From positions 1 to 59,245 of the forward strand of contig JAJDXV010000010.1 of NCBI GenBank assembly GCA_022823085.1: a stretch of DNA of 59,245 nucleotides. Direction: 5' to 3'. Below are positions 42,442-51,370 of the stretch, piece by piece; the first letter of the stretch is position 1, and every line of letters starts with the position of its first letter. The translations under genes were made by a program, and so were the position numbers. The stretch comes from Candidatus Poribacteria bacterium (GTDB lineage Bacteria > Poribacteria > WGA-4E > WGA-3G). The notes beneath the pieces were generated by a model that was not told the origin of the DNA, searched no databases, and was given only the letters and a program-made list of their open reading frames with translations.

Positions 42442-43299
42442 CTATTCTTTATTCATATCTAATTCCGCCATAGACCTGAGATTCAACAGTGGGGTCATCA
42501 CGCCGCCTGCTGCGGGGATGACGACACCGGTATCGTAAAGTTTCATCGCAGAAATCGTGGCGTGTGCAACGTCTTCGGGCGCACCGGCGCGGACCATAAA
42601 GATATATCCCTTCTCTGCTGCCTCCTCATAGTCCGGGATACGGACGCGCGAGAGATCGGTATTGATGACACCCGCAGCGATACCGTTGACTTTGATGCCG
42701 TGTGGTGCTAACCGTCCGGCAAAAGCGCGCATGCTCATCTCTAACCCCGCTTTCGAGATACAGTAGGCGGTGCGGTTGTCGGATGCCATTGTGTCTGAGA
42801 TTGAAAGTGTATAGATAATACATCCGCGTACCTCGTTTGCGACCATGTCATTCGCGACGCGCTGCGTGAGGAAATGCGTCGCCTTGAGATTGGTGTTAAC
42901 AATCAGATCAAACTGTTCCGGTGTCTCCTCAAGAATATCGGCGATACGGGTGATACCGGCGTTGTTGATGAGGATATCCACCTTCCCGAAAGCGTTGTGT
43001 GCGGTGTCGAGCAATCTTTCGTGTGAATCGAGGTCGCTGATGTCTGCCTGAATGATAACGGCTTTTCTGCCGAGTGCCGCTATCTCTTGTTGTACGGATT
43101 CCGCTGCGTCACGGTTTTGGTTGTAGTTGATTAGCACGTCTGCACCTTGACGCGCCAATTCGATGGCGATTGCGCGTCCGATACCACGGCTGGAACCTGT
43201 TACGATTGCGGATTTATCTGTGAACGAAACGTCTGTTGCGAAGAATCCGAGGTCTGTTTTTTTTACTTTCCTTGCGGTTCGGTCAAGTTGGTTTTGCAT
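42442..43299 (-). CDS. SDR-family oxidoreductase (FabG-like)
   Basis: The 285-residue protein has the cofactor motif 'AIVTGSSRGIGRAIAIELARQGADVLI', 'DILINNAGITRIADI' and the catalytic Ser-Tyr-Lys in 'TLSISDT' and 'AYCISKAGLEM'. It belongs to the classical 3-oxoacyl reductase/glucose dehydrogenase-like SDRs; the substrate is open. The ATG at 43299 has GAGGAG upstream. The first 30 residues before the Rossmann fold are an extension, part of which (RTARKVKK) is encoded by the dispersed ribosome-binding-type repeat. It lies downstream of the Opp permease genes on the same strand. Confidence 0.85.
   Translation of the reverse strand: MQNQLDRTARKVKKTDLGFFATDVSFTDKSAIVTGSSRGIGRAIAIELARQGADVLINYNQNRDAAESVQQEIAALGRKAVIIQADISDLDSHERLLDTAHNAFGKVDILINNAGITRIADILEETPEQFDLIVNTNLKATHFLTQRVANDMVANEVRGCIIYTLSISDTMASDNRTAYCISKAGLEMSMRAFAGRLAPHGIKVNGIAAGVINTDLSRVRIPDYEEAAEKGYIFMVRAGAPEDVAHATISAMKLYDTGVVIPAAGGVMTPLLNLRSMAELDMNKE
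43257..43280 (-). repeat. Ribosome-binding-type repeat inside the SDR coding region
   Basis: On the minus strand GAACCGCAAGGAAAGTAAAA is read in frame just after the SDR start codon and adds basic residues to its N-terminus. Confidence 0.7.
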
Positions 43300-43455
43300 T
43301 GAAAGTTCTCCTCTGTATATCCGCCTGCGCCGTTGTTGCAGGCTACGGTTTTGGTCTAATTTTTTTTTCCTAGCCAGAAGAAACCTGTGCATAAGACTGA
43401 GTAGTATAAAATTCGGTGCGATTAGGAAATCGCATCTACCGGTCCTGGGGAACCT

Positions 43456-44550
43456 TTAATCGGAATACGGGTCTGCGGCATCTCGGAGTGCATCGCCTAA
43501 GAAGTTGAAGGCGATGACGACGACAAGCACCGGTACTGCCGGAAAAATGAGCCACGGGTAGTGGAGCAGAACGGTGACGCGCTGCGCCTCCTCTAATAGC
43601 ACTCCCCAACTCGTCATCGGTGGACGGATGCCTAACCCTAAGAAACTGAGGGCGGTTTCGCCGAGAATCATACCGGGAATAGCGAGTGTCGCGATAACAA
43701 TGATATGGCTATAACACCCCGGCATCAGATGTTTTGTGATGATATGCCAATGTCCGGCACCGGCAGCGCGTGCCGCCATCACGAAATCGCTCTCCCGATA
43801 CGCCAAGACTTTCCCGCGTACCTGCCGCGCCAATCCACCCCAACGGATAATCGACAAAATAACGGTAATTCCAAAATAGATTTGAATGCTCGACCATCCC
43901 GGTGGGAGTGCTGCACCGAGTGCCATCCACAACGGGATATCCGGGAACGCTGATAAGATCTCAATAACACGTTGGATAAGGTTATCGACCCAGCCACCCC
44001 AGTATCCAGATATGGTACCGAGAATAGAACCGAGAATGATACTTAAAAAGACACCGACCAGGCCGAGCGTCATTGAAACGCGTGCCCCGTACATAATCCG
44101 CGAAAGTAGGTCACGCCCCATCCGATCTGTACCCAATAAGAACATGGGACCTGCAGAACTGAAAAAGTGTCGCTTTCCGTCGGCATCCTTGAAAAAGAAT
44201 TCAACCGGATGCCGTTGCGTCATATCCTTGGTGAACGCTAACTCAAGGCTCTCTGGATTCCGAACGGATTTCAAGCCGTAGACGTAGAACCCGTCCTTGA
44301 GTGAGAAATGGAGACGTTGCGGCGGAACGTGGCGCAGGCGCATGTTGATTTCGTTATAGTGATAGGGCGCGAAGAAGTCAGCACCGATGGCAAGTGCGTA
44401 AAAGAGGATTAAGACCGCACCGGAAATGACACCCATGCGGTTTTTTCGGAACCGTCGCCATATCAGTTGACGGTAACTCAGCTGCCCTCCATCTGTCCAA
44501 GGGTCGCCTGCATCCTCAATCTCTTCTGCTGTCTCGGTTGTAGCTTTCAT
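43456..44550 (-). CDS. oppC: Oligopeptide ABC transporter permease (OppC/DppC type)
   Basis: The 364-residue protein has an N-terminal cytoplasmic extension (about 35 residues), the first helix 'RMGVISGAVLILFYALAIGADFFAPY', a large periplasmic loop, and the permease core with 'SMTLGLVGVFLSIILGSILGTISGYWGGW'. The EAA motif is 'AARAAGAGHWHIITKHLMPGC' and the protein ends 'LGDALRDAADP'. It pairs with OppB to import peptides or related compounds. I chose the ATG at 44550 because a repeat carrying AAGGAA lies directly before it; the frame continues 36 codons upstream without a better start. Confidence 0.85.
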   Translation of the reverse strand: MKATTETAEEIEDAGDPWTDGGQLSYRQLIWRRFRKNRMGVISGAVLILFYALAIGADFFAPYHYNEINMRLRHVPPQRLHFSLKDGFYVYGLKSVRNPESLELAFTKDMTQRHPVEFFFKDADGKRHFFSSAGPMFLLGTDRMGRDLLSRIMYGARVSMTLGLVGVFLSIILGSILGTISGYWGGWVDNLIQRVIEILSAFPDIPLWMALGAALPPGWSSIQIYFGITVILSIIRWGGLARQVRGKVLAYRESDFVMAARAAGAGHWHIITKHLMPGCYSHIIVIATLAIPGMILGETALSFLGLGIRPPMTSWGVLLEEAQRVTVLLHYPWLIFPAVPVLVVVIAFNFLGDALRDAADPYSD

Positions 44551-44575
44551 GTTTTTTAATTTTCCTTGCGGTTCG
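44551..44575 (-). repeat. Ribosome-binding repeat before oppC
   Basis: On the minus strand CGAACCGCAAGGAAAATTAA, then AAAAC, ends at the oppC ATG and provides its Shine-Dalgarno. Confidence 0.75.
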
Positions 44576-44774
44576 TCAGCGTTACCATCGCTAATAATCC
44601 GTTCTCTGTTGTCCGTCGCTTTGAAGTTACCAGTCGTCAGTACGTTCGCTTCGCTCACTTTCAGTTTTCAGTTAAGAGGTGTTGGAATTATCGTATCCCT
44701 CTTTTAACTGTTAACTGCGTACTGAAAGGCGTACTCGCCGTACTGTTAACTGCGTACTCGCTATCAGAAATCAT

Positions 44775-44866
44775 CGCGGAACGTAGTGGAGCGATGCACA
44801 GAAACTTAATAGTTAAAAAACGCGGAACGTAGTGGAGCGATGCACAGAAACTTAATAGTTAAAAAA
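44775..44866 (+). repeat. Perfect tandem 46-bp repeat after oppB
   Basis: Two identical 46-base units beginning CGCGGAACGTAGTGGAGCGA and ending AGTTAAAAAA abut the oppB stop codon. The inverse of this unit overlaps another stop codon at 20602. The adjoining 44625-44774 holds shorter GTTAACTG/GTACTCG repeats and no gene. Confidence 0.9.
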
Positions 44867-45853
44867 TTATTCATAGCGGATCCTCGGATCCACCCATGCC
44901 AAGGCTATATCGGCGAGCAGATTACCGATAACCAGCAGCAGGCTCAACATCATAATCAACGTGCCGGCAAGGTAGATGTCCTCGTTTAGTAGGCTGTTTA
45001 GGAGGATCGGTCCGACCGTTGGCAACCCCAATACAATAGAGACGATCGCTGAACCGGAGAGGATACCGGGTAGGCTCATCCCTAAAATACTGATAAGCGG
45101 GTTGATTGCGATACGGACAGCATGTTTCGCGACGACGACAGTCTCTTTGAGTCCTTTTGCACGTGCGGTTTGCACGAACGGTTGTCCTAACACATCAAGG
45201 AGATTACCGCGCATGATGCGCATTAGGCTCGCCGTGCCGTTAATACCGACGACAATCACTGGAATCCAGAGGTGCTTGATGAGGTCGTTGAGTTTACCCC
45301 ACGTCCACGGCGCGCCTTCATAGTAAGCCGAAAAGAGCCCAAACAGCGGAACACCGAAGATGTCAAACGCGAAGACCATCAACGAGAGTGCCAACAGAAA
45401 CGCCGGGATCGACATCCCGACGAAACTGAGGAAGGTCAGAAAGTGATCTGACCATTGGTATTGATGCGTGGCAGAATAGATACCGAGCGGGATTGCGACG
45501 ATATAGGTAAAAATGAGCGAACCCATGGATATGAGGAGCGTAAACGCTATCCTGTCCCATATCAGTTCATTGACTTCGCGCTTATACTCAAATGACTCAC
45601 CGAAATTGCCGCGCACAAAACCGCTGATCCAGATGAGATAGCGTTTCCACAACGGCTCGTTCAGTCCGTAGCGTTCGCGTAATTCTTCGACTTGTGCGAG
45701 CGAACTGCTATCGCCGAATTCTTCCTCTAACCGCTGGATTTCTCGGTCGAGGTAATCGCCTTGCGGGAGTTGGATGATGATAAAAGAGATAATAGAAATC
45801 GCCAGAAGTGTCGGCACAGCGATGAAACATCGGCGAATGATATAAGTAATTAT
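44867..45853 (-). CDS. oppB: Oligopeptide ABC transporter permease (OppB/DppB type) with apparent ATA start
   Basis: The 328-residue protein fits OppB: helix 1 'VPTLLAISIISFIIIQLPQGD', a periplasmic loop with 'LREYGLNEPL'-like 'LRERYGLNEPLWKRYLIWISGFVRGNFGESF', and the core 'LLISMGSLIFTYIVAIPLGIYSA'. The EAA motif is 'QTARAKGLKETVVVAKHAVR' and the end is 'LAWVDPRIRYE'. The usual start (M-x-x-Y-I-x-R-R) is encoded upstream as 'ITYIIRRCFIA', but the codon 8 bases after a strong AAGGAG is ATA, followed by ATT. The first canonical start, a GTG at 45817, would remove the basic N-terminus and has no ribosome-binding site. The gene therefore either uses ATA/ATT or carries a start mutation. Confidence 0.8.
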   Translation of the reverse strand: MITYIIRRCFIAVPTLLAISIISFIIIQLPQGDYLDREIQRLEEEFGDSSSLAQVEELRERYGLNEPLWKRYLIWISGFVRGNFGESFEYKREVNELIWDRIAFTLLISMGSLIFTYIVAIPLGIYSATHQYQWSDHFLTFLSFVGMSIPAFLLALSLMVFAFDIFGVPLFGLFSAYYEGAPWTWGKLNDLIKHLWIPVIVVGINGTASLMRIMRGNLLDVLGQPFVQTARAKGLKETVVVAKHAVRIAINPLISILGMSLPGILSGSAIVSIVLGLPTVGPILLNSLLNEDIYLAGTLIMMLSLLLVIGNLLADIALAWVDPRIRYE

Positions 45854-45927
45854 GAGCGTATCTCCTTTTTTAAAGTTGTCAGTTGTCAGAAGATTGGTTA
45901 TAGGTTATAAGTGGTAGGTTATAAGTA

Positions 45928-46048
45928 TAGGACTTACGCATGCTTCTCTTTTGTAGCATAGACTGTTAGTCTGTGCCCCAAGAACGCTGTGTTTTCCGAG
46001 AAATATCCGCGAAAAAAACTGGCTGTCGTCAAAATTGCGTAAGTCCTG
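45928..46048 (+). mobile_element. MITE-like element, family A, with 5-bp target duplication
   Basis: The 121-bp element has AGGACTTACGCA and TGCGTAAGTCCT ends and AAGTA on both flanks (45923-45927, 46049-46053). The interior matches the copies at 11764 and 38290 (GCTGTGTTTTC, a 19-base palindrome-containing segment, CTGTCGTCAAAATTG). It sits between oppA and oppB. Confidence 0.85.
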
Positions 46049-46078
46049 AAGTAAAGAGCGGTTGGGAGTCTCTGAACT

Positions 46079-46137
46079 CTCTTAACTTATAACTTATAAC
46101 TTATAACTTATAACTTATAACTTATAACTTATAACTA
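46079..46137. repeat. Tandem TTATAAC repeats at the oppA stop
   Basis: About eight units of TAACTTA run up to the stop codon of oppA. Together with the MITE and the 45895-45927 block they form the gene-free 280 bases between oppA and oppB. Confidence 0.8.
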
Positions 46138-48180
46138 CTCCTTAGATATCCAACACTGCTCAGGATAGTGGGTTGCTGGTGTAACGATTGCCCACGGCCC
46201 TAAAATGCCGTCGTTGGGTACGTTGTGGAAATGGTTCGCGACGACTAATAGCGATGGCGAACGTGCTGCGGAACCGAGGTGAAACGGTCCCTCGTCAATG
46301 TGGATCTGGACTGCGTCCCGAACATACTGATGTCGTTTTTTCAGGTCGGGTTCGCGTTTAATCTCATCATATAAATCGAGAAGTTTCTTTAGCGGTCCGG
46401 TGGGAGGTTCACCCTTTTCACCACCGGTTTCATACCATTTCCCGACCTTCGGATGCCAATACTTCGGGAGCGTCGGGAAGACCCAATCTGGATAAGTGAA
46501 GAGGTCCATCTCCGCTTCACCGTGCATGCTGATTGTAAATTTTCCGAGGGTGCGGCGGAGGCTCAATTCGGCACCCGGCGGCGTATAGAGCAAGGTTTTC
46601 AATCCGAGTTGCTCCCATCCGTCTTGAATAATCAGTCCGATGTCATTTTCTTGGCTGTTGAGATTGGAACTCGGAACATCCATAAGCATCTCAATCGGTT
46701 TGCCATCGGGGCGCACCCTATAACCGTCCTTATCGCGTTCGGTGAGCCCCATTTCATTGAGGAGTCGGTTTCCGGCGGCGATATCGAAGTCGGCATCGGC
46801 ACGTTTCCACGCCTCAAAGAGTGCCTGCCCGTCTTCATCAGCGAAGTGCCAGCCTTCTTGGCTGACAGTTGCGGCTTGCGGTTCGAGCAGTCCGCGCCAT
46901 GCGATCTCGTTACATTTTTCACGGTCGATGCCGTAAGCGAGTGCTTTTCGGAACCGTTGGTCTCGGATGATTTGCCGCAACACAGGGTCGGGTGCAGTCC
47001 AATTAATGAGGATGGCAGGTTGCGCGCCAGCCGTGCTTTTCCAACGTCGTACCTTATAGCCACCTTTCTCTTGACCCTTCAGATAGAGTGCCAGGTCTCG
47101 AAGTTCCATGCCGCGATATTGGCAATCAATCTCGCCTGCAAGGATTTTAAGCACACGCACCTGCGGCTCAGGGACCAAACTGGTCTTGACTCTGTCAATG
47201 TAAGGGAGTTGTCTGCCGAGTGTATCGACGACGTAGTAGTACGGGTTCCGTTCGAGTTCGACCCGGAAGCCTCCTTTTTCGTATTTCGTCAACCGCCAGG
47301 GCCACAACGTCGGACGCTCTGTGTTCTGATACGGTATATTCTTTTTTTCAAATTGGATAAAATCGGTGTATTCGGGGTTACGATCCGGATGAAATTGCGT
47401 CATGTAGTGTTCAGGGATGTTGTACTGATTACACCACCAAAAACCGGTCGCTAACCAGAGCGGGACAAGCCAATTAGGACCTGCGAATTTCATCACAATC
47501 GTATAATCATCAGGCGTTTCGACCTCCATCGGGATGCCGTTGACTTTACACCAGACAGGCGGACTGTATTTGTATCGTTCATCAAGGCAAAGTTCGTAAT
47601 AGTAAGCAAACGAGGCAGAAGTATAAGAGTGTCCGTCCGACCATTTCACCCCTTTGCGCAGATGTAAAGTGAGGATACTGCCGTCTTCGTTAAATTCCCA
47701 CGATTCCGCTAAACCGGGTTCCAAACCAGAGGCATCGAATTTCCAGCGGATAAGCGGGGCATAACCGGCAGTCATCTTCCATGTTCCTAACTCTGGGTGC
47801 GTATGGAACCGGTGCCACGTTCCGCCGTAGGGACCGGGCCCTTCATACCCGTCGAAATCGGTTTTAGCGACGAGCGGGTTTGCTGGTAGCCGCTCCGAAA
47901 GCGGTGGCAGTTCGCCTGCGGCGACCTGTTTTGCCCACATCGGTGCCTCTTTCGCCTCTATCCCACGCGGAAAGTCGGAGGTATCTTCTAACGGGTTTCC
48001 CGAACACCCAACGATGAAAATCAGCAGTATCAGTAACGAGTGAGTCAGTAACCAGTGGCCAGTCACCAGTGGCCAGTTAAAGAGAGGACGATTCTTTTCT
48101 GACTGGTAACTGGTAACTGGAAACTGGTAACTTGAAAAACTGGTAACTGGAAACTTCTTCTCTGCACTTGCTTTGTGCAT
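46135..48180 (-). CDS. oppA: Extracellular solute-binding lipoprotein of a peptide ABC transporter
   Basis: The 681-residue protein is an SBP_bac_5 type binding protein: 'GPGPYGGTWHRFHTHPE', 'GLAESWEFNEDGSILTLHLRKGVKWSDG', 'FRKALAYGIDREKCNEI' and 'GPFHLGSAARSP'. The lipobox 'FIVGC' is preceded by a hydrophobic stretch (LLTHSLLILLIFIV). Between the ATG and that stretch lie about 40 residues rich in 'FPVTSYQ' and 'WPLVTGHW', encoded by an intergenic-type repeat, making the signal peptide unusually long. GGAGG lies upstream of the chosen ATG. It is the substrate receptor of the surrounding opp genes. Confidence 0.85.
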   Translation of the reverse strand: MHKASAEKKFPVTSFSSYQFPVTSYQSEKNRPLFNWPLVTGHWLLTHSLLILLIFIVGCSGNPLEDTSDFPRGIEAKEAPMWAKQVAAGELPPLSERLPANPLVAKTDFDGYEGPGPYGGTWHRFHTHPELGTWKMTAGYAPLIRWKFDASGLEPGLAESWEFNEDGSILTLHLRKGVKWSDGHSYTSASFAYYYELCLDERYKYSPPVWCKVNGIPMEVETPDDYTIVMKFAGPNWLVPLWLATGFWWCNQYNIPEHYMTQFHPDRNPEYTDFIQFEKKNIPYQNTERPTLWPWRLTKYEKGGFRVELERNPYYYVVDTLGRQLPYIDRVKTSLVPEPQVRVLKILAGEIDCQYRGMELRDLALYLKGQEKGGYKVRRWKSTAGAQPAILINWTAPDPVLRQIIRDQRFRKALAYGIDREKCNEIAWRGLLEPQAATVSQEGWHFADEDGQALFEAWKRADADFDIAAGNRLLNEMGLTERDKDGYRVRPDGKPIEMLMDVPSSNLNSQENDIGLIIQDGWEQLGLKTLLYTPPGAELSLRRTLGKFTISMHGEAEMDLFTYPDWVFPTLPKYWHPKVGKWYETGGEKGEPPTGPLKKLLDLYDEIKREPDLKKRHQYVRDAVQIHIDEGPFHLGSAARSPSLLVVANHFHNVPNDGILGPWAIVTPATHYPEQCWISKE
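48035..48155. repeat. 'aactggtaactgg' repeat read inside oppA
   Basis: CCAGTGGCCAGTCACCAGTG and CTGGTAACTGGTAACTGGAA units, the same family as 36730-36820 and 20656-20727, form the 5' coding region of oppA. The frame remains open through all of them. Confidence 0.8.
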
Positions 48181-48181
48181 C

Positions 48182-49144
48182 TCAAACGTCCTCCTCACGT
48201 CTGACGAGGGAATCCGTAAATATGTTCATATCTTCAGAGACACGTTCAAAAAGTTCACCAATAGATTTCGCATGCGGTATGGTCATTTCATATCTCAATT
48301 CCTTGCCGTAAATGTTAGTGACTTTGTGTCGGAATTTTAAAAGTTCTTCCAGTTCGCGGCGTGTATTTTCGGAAATCACCGGTAGACGTTCTGGTCGCTT
48401 TTCTGCCATTTGTGCAAGTAGATTTTTATGCCATTGGCTTCCTCTCGGCACGTGCATATCCACCTCACGGCCAATCCGTTCAAAAATCCGCTCTATACCC
48501 ATATAGATATCGGCGAGATCTGTAGCGATTGTATTTTCAATGAACTCTCTTGCCGCAATAGGTAACACGTCAATACTCTCTAATCCTCTTTGAATTCTTT
48601 CAAGTGTTCCTTCTATTTTGTCAAGTTCGTCGTTGATACGCTGCGTGAGTCTCTTGCGGTTCATTTCGTAAATGTCTCCCTCCTCGGTGGGGAAAACCTG
48701 TCGCTGTAAGTGTTTGTAAAGCGTCTGCCACACGTCTGTCGTATTATTGGGGGGCCGCGTCCCTTTTTCGATGGGGATCGCTTGGTGTTTCATTCGTTCT
48801 CGGAAAAGCCCTTTCGACGTATCAAAGTTAGCGAAGTCTATTTTGAAGGGAGCATCGAAATACACAACCTTTCCATAAGCTTTATCGTAGGCATCGTTGG
48901 AGAGTCCTGACACAGCGATATCGATATCGGACCTGTCTGTGAACGCCATCGGCTCTGTGAGTGAACCGAAGACAAAGACTTGGGTTGCACCGAACTCTTC
49001 ATAAAGCAGCGTCGCGACTTGATATGCGGTGTCCCATGCCCGATCAAGCAGCCCTTCGTCCATTACTCGGCTTTTCCATACTTGTTCCAATCGTTTTCTA
49101 CACGCTGCGAGCTCAGTTGGCGATATTTTTTGCTTTGACATCAT
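48182..49144 (-). CDS. Fused nucleotidyltransferase-HEPN protein inside the opp operon
   Basis: The 320-residue protein has an MNT-type nucleotidyltransferase domain with '[24 protein letters not shown]' (Gly60-Ser61 and Asp73-x-Asp75). It is followed by a helical HEPN/HepT-like domain (about 155-320) with 'ARREFIEN'-like '[30 protein letters not shown]' and '[16 protein letters not shown]', where R-H and the following Y fit the RNase motif of that branch. It thus looks like a one-gene version of MntA-HepT, antitoxin and toxin fused. It overlaps the oppF stop by four bases and ends one base before oppA starts, so it is translated as part of the transporter operon, which is an unusual place for such a gene. 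Confidence 0.7.
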   Translation of the reverse strand: MMSKQKISPTELAACRKRLEQVWKSRVMDEGLLDRAWDTAYQVATLLYEEFGATQVFVFGSLTEPMAFTDRSDIDIAVSGLSNDAYDKAYGKVVYFDAPFKIDFANFDTSKGLFRERMKHQAIPIEKGTRPPNNTTDVWQTLYKHLQRQVFPTEEGDIYEMNRKRLTQRINDELDKIEGTLERIQRGLESIDVLPIAAREFIENTIATDLADIYMGIERIFERIGREVDMHVPRGSQWHKNLLAQMAEKRPERLPVISENTRRELEELLKFRHKVTNIYGKELRYEMTIPHAKSIGELFERVSEDMNIFTDSLVRREEDV

Positions 49145-50142
49145 TCTACCCCCTGTAACGTCAACGTATCACTGAGATGACACGCCACCTGAACACCCGT
49201 TGCCACCTCTTGAAGTTCCGGGGTCTCCTGTCTACAGATATCGGTTGCATAACGGCATCGTGGGTGGAAGTAGCAACCTGTAGGCGGGTTCGATGGATCA
49301 GGTACGTCGCCTTCAAGTCGGATATGTTCACGTTTGCGTTGCGCGCTCGGATCGGGGAGCGGCACGGCGGAGATGAGTGCTTCTGTGTACGGGTGCTTCG
49401 GTGCTTGATAAAGCGTTTCGGCATCGCTAATTTCCACAATTTTGCCGAGATACATCACAGCGACGCGGTCGCTGATGTGTTCCACCACGCTTAGGTCGTG
49501 TGCGATAAAGATATAGGAGAGTTGAAATTTTTCGCGAAGTTCTGCCAAGAGGTTGAGGATTTGTGCCTGTACGGAGACATCCAACGCGGAGACCGGTTCA
49601 TCTGCGACGATGAGTTCGGGTTGAAGTGCTAAGGCGCGTGCGATACCGATGCGCTGACGCTGCCCACCGCTGAAAGCGTGCGGATACCGGCGCATATCTT
49701 GCGGTCTCAAACCGACAGATTCGAGCAGCTCTACAATCCGATCTTGGAGTGCCGATCCTTTTTCGGTACGATTGACACGCATCGGTTCGCCGACAATATC
49801 TGCTACGGTCATACGTGGGTTGAGAGAGGCGTGCGGGTCTTGGAATATCATCTGGATCCGTTTCCGAAAAGGACGCATCTCGCTATGTGTCAATTTTGCG
49901 AGGTCTACCTGTTCGTCTCCGAAAGTGAAGCTCCCGCTTGTCGGTGGTATAAGGCGAAGGATGCACCGTCCTGCGGTTGTTTTTCCACAACCGCTTTCGC
50001 CGACGAGTCCGAGGGTTTCGCCACGTTCGACATCGAAACTGATACCGTCCACGGCTTTCACGTAGCCGATGGTGCGTTGAAAGATCCCTTTCTGTATCGG
50101 GAAATATTTTCGGAGGTCGTTCACCTGAAGCAGTTTTGTCAT
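49141..50142 (-). CDS. oppF: Peptide ABC transporter ATP-binding protein (OppF type)
   Basis: The 333-residue ATPase starts '[18 protein letters not shown]' and has the Walker A '[15 protein letters not shown]', the signature '[32 protein letters not shown]' and the Opp/Dpp C-terminal '[15 protein letters not shown]' region, which in relatives carries an iron-sulfur or peptide-site cysteine cluster. It works with OppD. I took the ATG at 50142, next to a repeat (AACTATTAAGTTTTT, minus strand AAAAACTTAATAGTT) that also encodes the end of oppD; the frame upstream of this overlaps oppD and is not ABC-like. Confidence 0.9.
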   Translation of the reverse strand: MTKLLQVNDLRKYFPIQKGIFQRTIGYVKAVDGISFDVERGETLGLVGESGCGKTTAGRCILRLIPPTSGSFTFGDEQVDLAKLTHSEMRPFRKRIQMIFQDPHASLNPRMTVADIVGEPMRVNRTEKGSALQDRIVELLESVGLRPQDMRRYPHAFSGGQRQRIGIARALALQPELIVADEPVSALDVSVQAQILNLLAELREKFQLSYIFIAHDLSVVEHISDRVAVMYLGKIVEISDAETLYQAPKHPYTEALISAVPLPDPSAQRKREHIRLEGDVPDPSNPPTGCYFHPRCRYATDICRQETPELQEVATGVQVACHLSDTLTLQGVE

Positions 50143-50146
50143 TTTT

Positions 50147-51175
50147 TTAACTATTAAGTTTTTGGTGGAGCCAGCAGCGCACGGCATGTGTGCCGTTATC
50201 GGTTGTCTTGAGTTCGGGCATCTGGTCACATTCTGGTATCCGATCCGGGCAGCGCGGTTGAAACGAACAACCCGCCGGTAGTGCCAACGGATGCGGCACT
50301 GTCCCCGGTATAGAAGGTAATGTTTTTTCGACTGTCCTACCGAGAACCGGTATCGATTTGAGTAAGCCTTGTGTGTACGGGTGGCGCGGGCTATAGAAGA
50401 TGTCGTCAACGCTCCCGCGTTCAACGACGCGTCCTGAATACATGACGACAACTTCATCAGCGAGGTCTGCGATGACACCGAGGTCGTGTGTAATGAGCAT
50501 AATCGCCATCCCGAATTCCGCTTGGAGTTCCTGCATGAGACCGAGTACCTGTGCTTGGATTGTCACATCGAGTGCTGTTGTCGGTTCATCAGCGATGAGC
50601 AGTGCGGGTGAGCAACAGAGTGCCATTGCGATCATGACCCGTTGGCGCATACCACCGGAGAGTTGGTGCGGGTATTCATCAACACGTTGTTTTGGCGCGG
50701 GGATTCCGACACGCTCGAGCATCTCAATCGCACGTTCACGCGCCGTTTTTTTATCAACCTGTTGGTGTAAAGCGACCGCTTCCGCGATCTGGTTTCCAAC
50801 GGTATAAACCGGATTAAGCGAGGTCATCGGCTCTTGGAAAATGATGGCTATTTCGTTGCCTCGAATCTGACGGATCAATTCGCTTTTCGGGGGTACCTGT
50901 GCGATATCCAACGGATCAGCATCGCCGTCGCGATAGAACAGGATCTCACCGGCTTCAATCCTACCCGGCGATGGGACTAACTGGAGAAGTGAGAGACCGG
51001 TAATACTCTTTCCGCAGCCACTCTCACCGACAACGCCTACAGTCTGTCCGCGTGCAATAGAGAAACTGACATCGTTCACGGCGTTCACGATGCCATCGTC
51101 TGTTGGAAAAACCGTCTTTAGACCGGAAACCTCCAGAAGCGGTTTTTGATGAGATGTGTTTTGTTCTGATGCCAT
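50147..51175 (-). CDS. oppD: Peptide ABC transporter ATP-binding protein (OppD type)
   Basis: The 342-residue ATPase has Walker A '[17 protein letters not shown]', the Q-loop '[20 protein letters not shown]', the signature '[16 protein letters not shown]', Walker B '[13 protein letters not shown]' and the C-terminal '[15 protein letters not shown]'. It is the first gene of the opp operon, with a near-perfect promoter 39-67 bases upstream of its ATG. The last five codons and the stop (QKLNS-stop) come from a dispersed repeat, so the original C-terminus has probably been replaced. Confidence 0.9.
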   Translation of the reverse strand: MASEQNTSHQKPLLEVSGLKTVFPTDDGIVNAVNDVSFSIARGQTVGVVGESGCGKSITGLSLLQLVPSPGRIEAGEILFYRDGDADPLDIAQVPPKSELIRQIRGNEIAIIFQEPMTSLNPVYTVGNQIAEAVALHQQVDKKTARERAIEMLERVGIPAPKQRVDEYPHQLSGGMRQRVMIAMALCCSPALLIADEPTTALDVTIQAQVLGLMQELQAEFGMAIMLITHDLGVIADLADEVVVMYSGRVVERGSVDDIFYSPRHPYTQGLLKSIPVLGRTVEKTLPSIPGTVPHPLALPAGCSFQPRCPDRIPECDQMPELKTTDNGTHAVRCWLHQKLNS

Positions 51176-51213
51176 GCTTTTTACTTACTTTGCCAATAGA
51201 CCAATTTTAGGCA

Positions 51214-51242
51214 ATTATACACAAAACACGGTTGTGTGTCAA
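51214..51242 (-). promoter_or_regulatory. Strong sigma70 promoter of the opp operon
   Basis: On the minus strand TTGACA (51242-51237) is followed after exactly 17 bases by TATAAT (51219-51214). Both boxes are perfect consensus. Confidence 0.85.
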
Positions 51243-51306
51243 TCATTTTTGATTTTGGAAGGGTTAGGTTGTCAGTACGGTTTTCTGTGGATACTTTCCG
51301 ACGTGA

Positions 51307-51337
51307 CAAAAAACAGGCGAGGTAGGTTACCTCGCCT
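51307..51337 (-). terminator. Rho-independent terminator of the sigma/anti-sigma operon
   Basis: AGGCGAGGTA and TACCTCGCCT form a 10-bp stem with a 3-base loop, followed on the minus strand by G and TTTTTTG. It lies about 35 bases after the anti-sigma stop codon. Confidence 0.85.
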
Positions 51338-51370
51338 GCTAAGTCTAATTTATGAAATATATGAAACAGA

